Source of the DNA: SZUA-230 sp964581095
Lineage (GTDB): Bacteria > Bacteroidota > Bacteroidia > Cytophagales > Cyclobacteriaceae
Direction of reading: 5' to 3'
Length of the DNA: 53,371 nucleotides
NCBI GenBank assembly: GCA_964581095.1
Contig: CAZONK010000002.1
Location: 1 to 53,371, forward strand
The notes beneath the pieces are model-generated. The model was not told the DNA's origin. It made no database searches and saw only the letters and a list, made by a program, of their open reading frames with translations. This document shows positions 1 through 7,712 of this stretch, one piece after another (positions within the stretch are counted from its first letter, which is position 1; each line of letters begins with the position of its first letter). The position numbers were made by a program, and so were the translations under genes.

Positions 1-1043
1 GCTGCCAAATTTATAAATCCCTGGTACAACTCAAAAGGAATCAACCATAATAGCGGGGTGCGTCTTTTCAGCCTTGAACTAATGCTGTTTAAAAACCATC
101 CCTCAAGTAGAATCCTGATAACACCCAGACCAAGCCCTAAAAGTGGATTTAGCAAAATTAAAATAAATAAAGCGGGTACGAATAATGAATTTAAAACCAG
201 GATAAAGACCATAATAAATGGCAATTGTACAACACCATGAAACCATCTCTCCCGCTGGAGTATCAGGTCTTTTATATTTTTCATTGGGGAAGTCATTGCA
301 AGAACTTCGTTTCCATATCTATGGAAACACTTAAATCCTGCATTAATAATTGATTTGTAAAGTTCAAAATCCTCAGTAATCGAATAAGGGATTCCTCTGA
401 ATCCTCCAACTTTTTTATATGCTACGGTTGACACACCCATGTTATTACCTATGGAAGTAACCCTTATTCCTGCATCTTCTACTGTCTTTACAGAAGCTAT
501 CGCAATCGCCCAATCGATATTCTGAAAATGATCAAATATGGTTGCCGCTTTTAATAGTGTAACACCTGTTACAATACCATAACCCCGAGCAAGTACTGAT
601 ACCATTGAAGAAACCCATGTTCGTGGCATGGTTGTGTCGGCATCAGTAAATAATAGATACTCACCATTGGTCTTTTCACAAAGTTGTGCGAGAACGTTCA
701 TTTTACCCGGTGAATTTGTTACCAACTCAGTAATATCAAATACCCTTACAACAGGGTTTTTTTCAGCAATTGATTTTATTATTTCAAGTGTTTTATCCTC
801 CGATGCATCGTTGCCAACCAGGATTTCGATTTTCTCTTGCCCATAATCCTGCTCCAATAAACTATTAATACACTGTTCAATATTTTCTTCTTCGTTCCGT
901 GCAGCTACTACAATCGAAATGAATTGAGTTGACACTGTACCTTGGATGGTTTTAAATTGATAAATAAAAAAATAAATGAGGATGATGTCTTTCGTAATTA
1001 AAAGACCTAGAATGACCAGACAAATGATTTCAATTGAATCCAC
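1..1043 (-). CDS. Family 2 glycosyltransferase, membrane-anchored (3' end cut by window edge)
   Basis: Partial gene, 347 residues visible; the C-terminus lies beyond base 1. An N-terminal hydrophobic segment (about residues 6-30) is followed by a GT-A glycosyltransferase domain: SIVVAARNEEENI near 43, GNDAS near 78 (usually DD-S), a DAD metal/nucleotide-sugar motif at 134-136, TEDFEL near 223 and QRERW at 263-267. At least two further hydrophobic segments follow. This arrangement is typical of processive or lipid-linked GT2 enzymes acting at the inner membrane. The start is GTG at 1043; the reading frame is closed two codons upstream by the stop codon of the deacetylase gene, and no ATG lies near. 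It is the last visible gene of a tight minus-strand operon. The donor and acceptor sugars cannot be told from sequence. Confidence 0.85.
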   Translation of the reverse strand, partial: MDSIEIICLVILGLLITKDIILIYFFIYQFKTIQGTVSTQFISIVVAARNEEENIEQCINSLLEQDYGQEKIEILVGNDASEDKTLEIIKSIAEKNPVVRVFDITELVTNSPGKMNVLAQLCEKTNGEYLLFTDADTTMPRTWVSSMVSVLARGYGIVTGVTLLKAATIFDHFQNIDWAIAIASVKTVEDAGIRVTSIGNNMGVSTVAYKKVGGFRGIPYSITEDFELYKSIINAGFKCFHRYGNEVLAMTSPMKNIKDLILQRERWFHGVVQLPFIMVFILVLNSLFVPALFILILLNPLLGLGLGVIRILLEGWFLNSISSRLKRRTPLLWLIPFELYQGFINLA

Positions 1044-1046
1044 GGG

Positions 1047-1667
1047 TTACAGTTTACAAAACTGAAAATTTCTTTTGAGCATATCATCAATAAATTGAGG
1101 CAGCACCGATTTCATATTGGCTTCGGATTTTCTACTGTCATGAAAAACGATGATAGAGCCAGCCCTGACAGCCTTCCCTGATTTAATTAAACTTTTATCC
1201 GAATTGAATTTATTTTTGTAATCACCCACCAGTACATCCCACATAACTATTTCATAACCTTTTTTTAGTGTTCTGCTTGCCTTAAGATTAAGTCTCCCGT
1301 GTGGTGGTCTGAATAGCTTGCTTTTAGAAAAGGAAGAAATCACTTTTTCACACTTTTCTATGTTTTGCAAATATTTCGCACTGGTTGTTTTCCACCCATC
1401 GAGATGATTGAATGTATGATTTCCTACACTGTGGCCTTCATCAACAATCCTTGCCATCAGTTGTAAATTTCCCTGGGCATTCTCTCCCACGCAGAAAAAA
1501 GTAGCTTTAATACTTTTTTTGTTCAGTAAATCAAGCACCCAGTCTGTAACTCCTTTTACAGGACCATCATCGAAAGTAAGGTAAATCCCCCTGTGACCAT
1601 TTTGCTTATTCCATGTTAATCCCGGAGCCAGTGATTTGATAATTGATGGAGTTTTATAATAAAACAT
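1047..1667 (-). CDS. Polysaccharide deacetylase family protein (NodB domain)
   Basis: 206 residues, essentially a bare NodB (carbohydrate esterase 4) domain. The metal and catalytic motifs are visible: TFDDGP at 31-36, the His pair H84 and H88 in HTFNH, and RPPHGR at 120-125, with a late VFHDS motif near residue 176. Such enzymes remove N-acetyl groups from GlcNAc-type polymers or peptidoglycan. No clear signal peptide is present, although residues 1-20 are mildly hydrophobic, so it may act in the cytoplasm or on a membrane-bound intermediate. It sits 11 bp after the SpoIIE phosphatase gene and 3 bp before a GT2 gene, suggesting that it deacetylates the product of the neighbouring glycosyltransferases. 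Family assignment is firm; the substrate is inference. Confidence 0.9.
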   Translation of the reverse strand: MFYYKTPSIIKSLAPGLTWNKQNGHRGIYLTFDDGPVKGVTDWVLDLLNKKSIKATFFCVGENAQGNLQLMARIVDEGHSVGNHTFNHLDGWKTTSAKYLQNIEKCEKVISSFSKSKLFRPPHGRLNLKASRTLKKGYEIVMWDVLVGDYKNKFNSDKSLIKSGKAVRAGSIIVFHDSRKSEANMKSVLPQFIDDMLKRNFQFCKL

Positions 1668-1678
1668 TCCAAAATTAT

Positions 1679-2893
1679 TTAACGTTCTTCGAGGCGACAG
1701 GATAGTATAGTGATATCGTCGCGGTATCCTTTACTACCTTTAAATACATCAAGCTCCGCTAACAATCCTTTGTGTAGTTCTTTCAGGTCCTTTTCCCGAT
1801 TTTCTTCCAGAAATTCCTCGATACGCTCGCTTCCAAATTCCTCCTCGCTTTCATTTTCTGTTTCTGTCACACCATCTGTATATAATAAAAGTGTGAAATT
1901 ATCTAAATCAGTAATGAACCCTTCGTTTATAAACGGCAATGGATGGAACATTCCCAATACTGTACATCCTTCTTCGAGGGTCTGCATACCTTTCTCGCGG
2001 TTATACAGGTAAGGTGGGTTGTGTCCGGCGTTTACGTATACCAATGTATTTAATTTATGGTCGTAGATACCACCAAAAAAAGTAATGAAATTATCACCCT
2101 TTGCATTTTGAAGAATCTGATAATTAATGATTTCTACTATCTCTGTTAAATTGGGAGTTGTACGCAGCAGTGTCCTTAACGATGCCTGAAAATTAGACAT
2201 CATCAACGCTGCCGGAACTCCTTTGCCCGATACATCAGCAATGCATATCAAAAATTGGTTTTCATTTATTGGAATATAGTCATAGTAATCTCCTCCCACC
2301 GATTGATGTGGCAGATAACTGGCTTCTACCTTTAAACGGACCCCATACGGTAAATCTTCCGGGAATAACAGCTTCTGAACTTCCTTCGCGATTTCAAGTT
2401 CGCGCCTGTATGCTTCCTGACGAATCTGATGTGAAGTAAGACGTTGATTCTCTATTGCCACGATGATCAGATTACTGATTGCCTGCAGAAAAATCGTATT
2501 TATTTTTACTTCTGATAGTTCACTGGGGGCAACGAAAACATATGATAGAATAGTGGCTTTGTGTTTGATGGGTATAACTACCTCAAACTCTTCGAATGGT
2601 GATGGAAATGGTCCATAATTTTCTTCCTTTATTTCCAGGATCCCATCTGGGAGTTGGGTGGTTTTCAATTCGGGTGAAGCTCCAAAAAAAGCCTCACAAT
2701 TCCATGTTTCGTCATGTACAAACATTGCAAGTTTACCAACATTCAAATTTGCCCGAATAGTGAAATCATATATTTTAAATAATGCCTTCTTATCAAGGTT
2801 TTCATTGATGGCCTGGGTAATCTCAAGAAGAGAATTTACCTCCATCTTCTTCAGATAATACTTTTTTTGCAGTGTTTGCAGTTCAGTTTCCAT
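1679..2893 (-). CDS. SpoIIE/RsbU-type PP2C serine phosphatase
   Basis: 404 residues. Residues 1-30 look like a short coiled coil, 30-155 form a GAF-like sensory region, a helical linker follows (about 155-175), and the rest is a SpoIIE-type PP2C phosphatase domain. Metal-binding motifs are present: GGDYYDY near 206, ADVSGKG near 225, NAGHNPP near 295, YTDGVTE near 345 and RDDITIL near the C-terminus. Related proteins dephosphorylate anti-sigma-factor antagonists (RsbV-like STAS proteins) in partner-switching pathways. No STAS or RsbW-like kinase gene is visible here, so the target is unknown. The gene lies inside the glycosyltransferase/deacetylase operon, so its output may control that envelope pathway; this is inference. 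Confidence 0.9.
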   Translation of the reverse strand: METELQTLQKKYYLKKMEVNSLLEITQAINENLDKKALFKIYDFTIRANLNVGKLAMFVHDETWNCEAFFGASPELKTTQLPDGILEIKEENYGPFPSPFEEFEVVIPIKHKATILSYVFVAPSELSEVKINTIFLQAISNLIIVAIENQRLTSHQIRQEAYRRELEIAKEVQKLLFPEDLPYGVRLKVEASYLPHQSVGGDYYDYIPINENQFLICIADVSGKGVPAALMMSNFQASLRTLLRTTPNLTEIVEIINYQILQNAKGDNFITFFGGIYDHKLNTLVYVNAGHNPPYLYNREKGMQTLEEGCTVLGMFHPLPFINEGFITDLDNFTLLLYTDGVTETENESEEEFGSERIEEFLEENREKDLKELHKGLLAELDVFKGSKGYRDDITILSCRLEER

Positions 2894-2907
2894 TCATCAA
2901 CTAATGA

Positions 2908-3171
2908 TTACTTACTATTATGAATAAATAGGCCCTCTTTGGTTGCAAGATAGTGATATTTGTCAAATTGATTTTCAAAATCAACATCATGAAAATCAAC
3001 ATCTTGTTCAGGGTTATTATAACATTTCACCCAGCGTTTGTCAACCAAATTACCAAGACCCTGTTTTAAAACATCTTTATCCATGGGGAGGATTTTTAAC
3101 AATTCTTCAAAACTCACAAGGAAATACAATTCATCGATAATTTCATACTCATGTTCACTCAATTTATCCAT
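2908..3171 (-). CDS. Small conserved-looking hypothetical protein, 87 residues
   Basis: I do not recognise the family. The sequence is acidic and mostly helical at the N-terminus (helices about 4-20, 22-30, 33-45), followed by RWVKCY, an acidic stretch and LATKEGLFIHN near the end. That order of helices and a final beta-like pair resembles a winged helix-turn-helix, but this is only a shape impression. It overlaps the stop codon of the upstream GT2 gene by one base and is followed 14 bp later by the phosphatase gene, so it is very probably translated and belongs to the operon. No membrane segment or signal peptide is seen. Confidence 0.7.
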   Translation of the reverse strand: MDKLSEHEYEIIDELYFLVSFEELLKILPMDKDVLKQGLGNLVDKRWVKCYNNPEQDVDFHDVDFENQFDKYHYLATKEGLFIHNSK

Positions 3172-4283
3172 TATTTAACCAGCCTTCCTTTCCAAACGTA
3201 TCCTCCAAATTGAGAAACAATGCTAAAAAAGACAACATATACCGGGTAAATGAATTGCATCAAAACAAATGGGAACATCCTTACTTTAACGCTATAAAAC
3301 CTTCGAACAGTATGAATTAATTTGAATTCCAGGATAAATTTCATTGCAAAGATTACAGCAATCATGTAAAAGTTGATGAACCCAAAAAAAATAGCAGAAA
3401 ACCCAATAATAAACGACAGGTTTGAAATAAATATGAATACTGCCAACAAAGTGGATGGTGTATGTTGATACCCTTTCCATTTTCCTGCCCACCTTTTCCG
3501 CTGGTCGGTAAACTGTAGTATATTTTGGTGTGGTTGGGTATGGACGATAGCATCTTTAGATTTTAGAAAACGTAACCTATCAGGATTTTCCTTATAGATT
3601 TTATGCATCAGAAATTCGTCGTCACCAGAAGCGATGTGTTCATTTCCCGAAAACCCCTTTACTCCATTAAATGCCGCTTTCAAGTAGGCAAGGTTTGCAC
3701 CATTACACATTGTGGGGATACCCATCCTCCAAGTAGCAGCACTTACGACCTGTAAAACCATGAACTCAATGATTTGTAATTGTGAAAAAATGGTTCCATT
3801 ATCAAATAACATCACTGGACCAAATATCAAATCGGATTGACTGAAAGCCCCTGCAATCTCCTTAATCCAGTTTTTGGACAACCTGCAATCCGCATCCGTT
3901 GTAATAATCAAATTCCCTGATGACTTATTAATCCCTAAATTAATTGCAGCTTTCTTTCCTTCTCCATCAGCTAGCTGAACTATTTTGATATCCAATCCAA
4001 TTACTGAATGGTCTTCAATCCAACGATTTGCAATCTCCCGGGTAGTATCTGTTGAGTGGTCATCTATTAATATTATTTCAAATTGATTGTTGTAATTATT
4101 TTCTGATAAGTCCTGGAGTATTTGAACAATGTTTTCACCTTCATTTCTAAAAGGAATGATAACTGAAACAAACAGATGATCGAATGATGATTGATGGGTG
4201 ACTGGAATTTTTTTCCATCCATACCATATAAGAATGAGGAACAAAAAGTAAAAACCCGATATTATCAAAATGACAATATCCAC
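3171..4283 (-). CDS. Family 2 glycosyltransferase with membrane segments
   Basis: 370 residues. An N-terminal membrane segment (about 3-22) precedes a GT-A domain with SVIIPFRNEGENI (40-52), LIDDHSTDTT (72-81), the DAD motif at 130-132, GDDEF near 220-224 and QRKRW at 261-265; two to three membrane helices fill the region from about 278 to 350. This is the layout of membrane-embedded GT2 enzymes that extend or transfer sugars on a lipid or polymer. It differs clearly from the GT2 at the left edge, so the operon encodes two distinct transferases. It lies 4 bp after the flippase-like gene and overlaps the 87-residue gene by one base. Family certain, substrate unknown. Confidence 0.9.
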   Translation of the reverse strand: MDIVILIISGFYFLFLILIWYGWKKIPVTHQSSFDHLFVSVIIPFRNEGENIVQILQDLSENNYNNQFEIILIDDHSTDTTREIANRWIEDHSVIGLDIKIVQLADGEGKKAAINLGINKSSGNLIITTDADCRLSKNWIKEIAGAFSQSDLIFGPVMLFDNGTIFSQLQIIEFMVLQVVSAATWRMGIPTMCNGANLAYLKAAFNGVKGFSGNEHIASGDDEFLMHKIYKENPDRLRFLKSKDAIVHTQPHQNILQFTDQRKRWAGKWKGYQHTPSTLLAVFIFISNLSFIIGFSAIFFGFINFYMIAVIFAMKFILEFKLIHTVRRFYSVKVRMFPFVLMQFIYPVYVVFFSIVSQFGGYVWKGRLVK

Positions 4284-4287
4284 CTGG

Positions 4288-5268
4288 TTAACCCCTGGAT
4301 TTATTTATGAATAGCATCCCTGCAAAAGATGGCAATACTATATTCAACAGCCAAATAAATAAACTTGCAGTTAGGACGGGCACAATATTCACACCGAATG
4401 ATTGGAAAAATATCAGTGCCGAAAATTCACGAATACCCAGATCATTTAAAAAGCTAAAAGAGGGAATAATTGATTTTGCCAAAAATATCCAACTGATCCC
4501 GGCTATTAGCAATACAAGATTACCATCCACCCCAAAAACAAGCATAACTATTAAAAACTGAGAGGCGAAAATTATGTATCTTAAAAAGCTCAACCCTACG
4601 GCTAACAGGATTTTATTTAATTGTAGTTTTTGTGATGCCGCAAGGACTGAAATCGCAATTGTTCCAATCTTTTTCCCAAAACTCCTAACCAGCAAACCCG
4701 ATAAAGGAATAATACTAACAAGTAAAGTTCCTGTTAACACCAACAAGCCTGCTGACATGTAAAGATAACGGCTGTTAAATTGTGAAGACTCTGAAAAATA
4801 ATAAACACCTGACATACCCACAACCAACGTTGGTATCAATTGCGCTATTCTGCTTACAAATAATGGAACAATTACTTTAGGCTTATTTACATCATCGATA
4901 ATCAGCATCCTTCCAAAATAGTCCCCAATCTCCCGTGGGGTAATAAAACCGAATGTATGACCTGAAAGCACAGATATTAACGATCGATACAAGGAAATAT
5001 ACTGAATCGGTTTAATAAGCATTTTCCATTTCAACGCTTCCAGGGTCCAGTTAGCAGGCGCCATTGCAACTACAAGTATTAAAGCCAGCCAACTACCTGG
5101 TGGCAGGCCAATTATTGTATTTTGAATTTCAATTAACTGTAATTCCTCTTTACTAAGTCTGCTTGTTACATAGCCAATACACACTATCAAAATGACCAAT
5201 CGAAAGGCTTTCCAGGCAACGGATAGTTTCCCTTCTTTTAATATCGAACCTGTATAAGTAGATTGCAT
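4288..5268 (-). CDS. Flippase-like / lysylphosphatidylglycerol synthase TM-region family membrane protein
   Basis: About 326 residues with roughly seven or eight hydrophobic segments. It carries the family's SGHTFGFITPREIGDYFGRM-type signature in the second quarter (a longer reading would start at 5325). Members of this UPF0104/AglD-like family are integral inner-membrane proteins linked to lipid or glycolipid transfer, often beside glycosyltransferases, as here. I chose the ATG at 5268 because the longer reading would overlap the divergently read ruvC by 56 bases. With this choice the two start codons stand back to back with one base between them. First gene of the six-gene minus-strand operon; any promoter must lie inside ruvC. 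Confidence 0.8.
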   Translation of the reverse strand: MQSTYTGSILKEGKLSVAWKAFRLVILIVCIGYVTSRLSKEELQLIEIQNTIIGLPPGSWLALILVVAMAPANWTLEALKWKMLIKPIQYISLYRSLISVLSGHTFGFITPREIGDYFGRMLIIDDVNKPKVIVPLFVSRIAQLIPTLVVGMSGVYYFSESSQFNSRYLYMSAGLLVLTGTLLVSIIPLSGLLVRSFGKKIGTIAISVLAASQKLQLNKILLAVGLSFLRYIIFASQFLIVMLVFGVDGNLVLLIAGISWIFLAKSIIPSFSFLNDLGIREFSALIFFQSFGVNIVPVLTASLFIWLLNIVLPSFAGMLFINKSRG

Positions 5269-5269
5269 T

Positions 5270-5827
5270 GTGCCGAAGTTAGAAAAAAAAGAACGAATTA
5301 TATTGGGAATTGATCCCGGTACCAATGTGATGGGTTATGGATTACTTCTAATCAAGGGCAATAAATTCAGCGTGATCCAGTACGGTGTAATCCACTTAAA
5401 AAAATATGCTTCTCACGAACTAAAATTAAAAAAGATCTTTGACCGGGTTACATCAATAATTGAGGAATATGCACCAGATGAGGTAGCCCTGGAGGCACCT
5501 TTTTATGGTAAAAACGTACAATCAATGCTAAAACTCGGCCGGGCACAAGGAGTTGCCATGGCTGCTGCACTCTCAAAAGAAATTGCAATAACCGAGTATG
5601 CACCCAAAAAAGTAAAAAAAGCGGTAACCGGCAATGGTAATGCATCAAAGGAGCAAGTTGCGAAAATGATTATGAGCTTGCTTCACATAAAAGATGAACC
5701 AAAACTATTGGATGCTACTGATGCCCTTGCTGTGGCCTTGACTCACCATTTTAAAGCCAATATGCCAGGTTCAGATACAAAAAGCTGGAAGTCGTTTATT
5801 GCCAAGAATCCTGATCGGATAAAATAA
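5270..5827 (+). CDS. ruvC: Crossover junction endodeoxyribonuclease RuvC
   Basis: 185 residues, normal length for RuvC with a short basic C-terminal tail. It resolves Holliday junctions with RuvAB during recombinational repair. The RNase H-like fold motifs are present: GIDPGTNVMGYG with the first catalytic Asp at 15, LEAPFYGKN with Glu75, and DATDALAVALTHH with the final acidic pair Asp148 and Asp151. KLGRAQGVAMAA (88-99) is the usual DNA-binding helix region. The start is GTG at 5270; an in-frame TAA at 5255-5257 leaves little room for any other start. It is transcribed away from the flippase-like gene and meets the HIT gene tail to tail with a 7-bp gap. Confidence 0.95.
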   Translation: MPKLEKKERIILGIDPGTNVMGYGLLLIKGNKFSVIQYGVIHLKKYASHELKLKKIFDRVTSIIEEYAPDEVALEAPFYGKNVQSMLKLGRAQGVAMAAALSKEIAITEYAPKKVKKAVTGNGNASKEQVAKMIMSLLHIKDEPKLLDATDALAVALTHHFKANMPGSDTKSWKSFIAKNPDRIK

Positions 5828-5834
5828 TTTGACG

Positions 5835-6239
5835 TTAATTTTTGCCTTTGAATGCCATATTGATAGCACGCGCCATTGAAGTTAACTCTTCATTTGAAGG
5901 AGAGAGTTTCGGCCTTGAAAAGTTTATATCATCCATTGTTTTAAGTGGTACAAGATGAATGTGGGTATGCGGGACTTCCAAACCAATAACTGCAATACCA
6001 ATGCGCTCGCATTCAACAACCGATTCTATAGCTTTGGCCACCTTTTTACTGAATAACTGAAGGTTAGTAAAAGTGGTATCATCAAGGTCAAAGATGTAAT
6101 CAACCTCTCGCTTAGGAACAACTAATACATGGCCCATTACGAGAGGATTAATGTCAAGAAAAGCTATTGATTCATCATCCTCCGCAACAATATGACCTGG
6201 AATATCCCTGTTAATTATTCGAGTAAAGATTGTAGCCAT
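5835..6239 (-). CDS. HIT family nucleotide hydrolase (HinT-like)
   Basis: 134 residues, full length for a histidine triad protein. The active-site triad His91-x-His93-x-His95 is seen in HTHIHLVPL, and the N-terminal half has the expected AFLDINPLVMGHVLVVPKR region for nucleotide binding. HIT proteins hydrolyse adenosine phosphoramidates and acyl- or aminoacyl-adenylates in the cytoplasm. Its start codon overlaps the stop of greA by one base, so the two are co-transcribed and probably translationally coupled. This greA-HIT pairing is common in Bacteroidota. The exact substrate is not predictable. Confidence 0.93.
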   Translation of the reverse strand: MATIFTRIINRDIPGHIVAEDDESIAFLDINPLVMGHVLVVPKREVDYIFDLDDTTFTNLQLFSKKVAKAIESVVECERIGIAVIGLEVPHTHIHLVPLKTMDDINFSRPKLSPSNEELTSMARAINMAFKGKN

Positions 6240-6712
6240 CAGATACTGATATCCAGGATTTCAAATTCAATTTCACCTCCCGGGGTACTTATTTTCGCCT
6301 TTTCTCCCCTTTTCTTACCCAATAATCCTTTTCCAATTGGTGACTGAACAGATATTTTCATTTCTTTCAGATTAGCTTCTTCTTCTGACACAAGTGTATA
6401 TGTGACCTCAGCTCCCATTTTAAGGTTTTTGAGTTTGACAGATGAAAGAACAGAAACTTTGGAGGTATCAATAGTAGATTCGTCGATTACCCTGCCATTT
6501 CCTACCACTTTCTCCAATTGTGAGATTTTAGCCTCAAGGTGTCCTTGTGCATCTTTTGCTGCATCATACTCAGCATTTTCACTCAAATCTCCTTTATCCC
6601 TTGCCTCAGCAATTTGCTTCGCGATGTCTTTTCTACCTTTTGTTTGGAGATCACGCAGCTCTTTTTTCAATTTATCCAACCCTTCCTGGGTATAGTAAGA
6701 AACTTCTGACAT
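6239..6712 (-). CDS. greA: Transcription elongation factor GreA
   Basis: 157 residues, the standard length. The N-terminal antiparallel coiled coil (about residues 8-75) ends in the acidic LSENAEYDAAKDAQ tip, which reaches the RNA polymerase secondary channel and stimulates transcript cleavage in backtracked complexes. The C-terminal FKBP-like domain has SPIGKGLLGKKRGE near 123-136. It is the first gene of a two-gene operon with the HIT hydrolase. A strong Bacteroidota-type promoter lies about 90-120 bases upstream (6801-6832). Confidence 0.96.
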   Translation of the reverse strand: MSEVSYYTQEGLDKLKKELRDLQTKGRKDIAKQIAEARDKGDLSENAEYDAAKDAQGHLEAKISQLEKVVGNGRVIDESTIDTSKVSVLSSVKLKNLKMGAEVTYTLVSEEEANLKEMKISVQSPIGKGLLGKKRGEKAKISTPGGEIEFEILDISI

Positions 6713-6800
6713 TATTTTTTTTTAATAATAAATAGTAAATAAAATAACGGTCCATTGCTGAAAACCGTTTTGAATCATTTGCTCAATATTTTAAGGGATG

Positions 6801-6832
6801 CAAAAATAAATTGAATTATTTGATAAATCAAA
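6801..6832 (-). promoter_or_regulatory. Bacteroidota-type promoter for greA-HIT
   Basis: On the minus strand TTTG (6832-6829) is followed by a 20-base spacer and TATTTTTG (6808-6801). This matches the -33 TTTG / -7 TAnnTTTG consensus of the primary sigma factor of Bacteroidota. Transcription would begin near 6795, giving a greA leader of about 80 bases. Confidence 0.6.
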
Positions 6833-6837
6833 AGAAA

Positions 6838-7674
6838 TCAGCCAACTAAATCAGGGATTGTAGCATTCACTTTTTCCATCAAGTCAGGATCAAACTTTGA
6901 TAAATATAACGATTTTGCTTCGGATAATTGCTCAATCGTGAGTCCTTCTGCACCTCTGAAATCAACCTTGTACAGGTTTGCATCAGCAAATTCAGCACCT
7001 GTTAAGTGGCAACCTCTAAGGTCAGCTTCCATCATATATGCGTTGGTGAAATTTGCTTTAATCAAAAATGAGTTGCTTAAATCAGATTTGATTAAGTAGG
7101 CATCCTTGAAATTTGCACCACTCGCATAAGCTCTTTTTATAGACACATTATTAAGGTTAGAGTTCTCAAAATTTGTCTGGTTTAGTCGAGTATTCTCAAA
7201 ATTAGCACCTGGCATTACCGAGCTGGAAAGATTTGCTGAATTCAAATTAGAGCCCGTAAGATTAATTTCTGTCAGGTTTGTTCTTGAAAGGTAACAATTT
7301 ACCAGGTTGATATTATATATATTATGACGATTTAACCTTTTGATATTACCCACAGTTCTAAATGCAGCTTCTTCAGATGTCCACATCCTGAAATCATCAA
7401 TTTCATCCTTATATGATCGTATAAACTGCCTGGTCCTGCCCCTGTCGTTGAGCCAATAAATTAAGATACCAATGATTGCAATATCAAAAATCATTCCATG
7501 GGCTTCCTGCAGAACTCCACTGAGAAAATCAGTCTCAGGATCCAGGTAATAAGGAAGACTGACCAAAATGACAAAAATGAGCACCACAAGCAAAACGATT
7601 GAGTTTGTAAGGATAGGTCGCTCAAGGATCTCATCCAGATTTTCTCTAATTTTGGCTCTGCTTAACAATATCAT
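6838..7674 (-). CDS. Membrane-anchored pentapeptide-repeat protein
   Basis: 278 residues. Two hydrophobic segments (about 22-42 and 60-76) sit at the N-terminus, then a charged linker (77-118), then about 25 tandem A(D/N)LxX-type pentapeptides from roughly 120 to 245, ending in a short helical tail. The repeats should form a right-handed quadrilateral beta helix, here on the cytoplasmic side of two membrane helices. The function of such membrane-bound repeat proteins is unknown; they may serve as scaffolds. The gene seems to stand alone, with 38 bases to the upstream dehydrogenase. It is not a Qnr-type gyrase protector, since Qnr proteins lack membrane segments. Confidence 0.85.
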   Translation of the reverse strand: MILLSRAKIRENLDEILERPILTNSIVLLVVLIFVILVSLPYYLDPETDFLSGVLQEAHGMIFDIAIIGILIYWLNDRGRTRQFIRSYKDEIDDFRMWTSEEAAFRTVGNIKRLNRHNIYNINLVNCYLSRTNLTEINLTGSNLNSANLSSSVMPGANFENTRLNQTNFENSNLNNVSIKRAYASGANFKDAYLIKSDLSNSFLIKANFTNAYMMEADLRGCHLTGAEFADANLYKVDFRGAEGLTIEQLSEAKSLYLSKFDPDLMEKVNATIPDLVG

Positions 7675-7712
7675 TCAAATTTAAAATGAGATTTTGGTAA
7701 TTAATTTACGAA

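Noticed and set aside
6838..7674. Pentapeptide-repeat protein as a Qnr-type quinolone resistance protein
   Set aside because: Two N-terminal membrane helices and a long linker are foreign to Qnr proteins.
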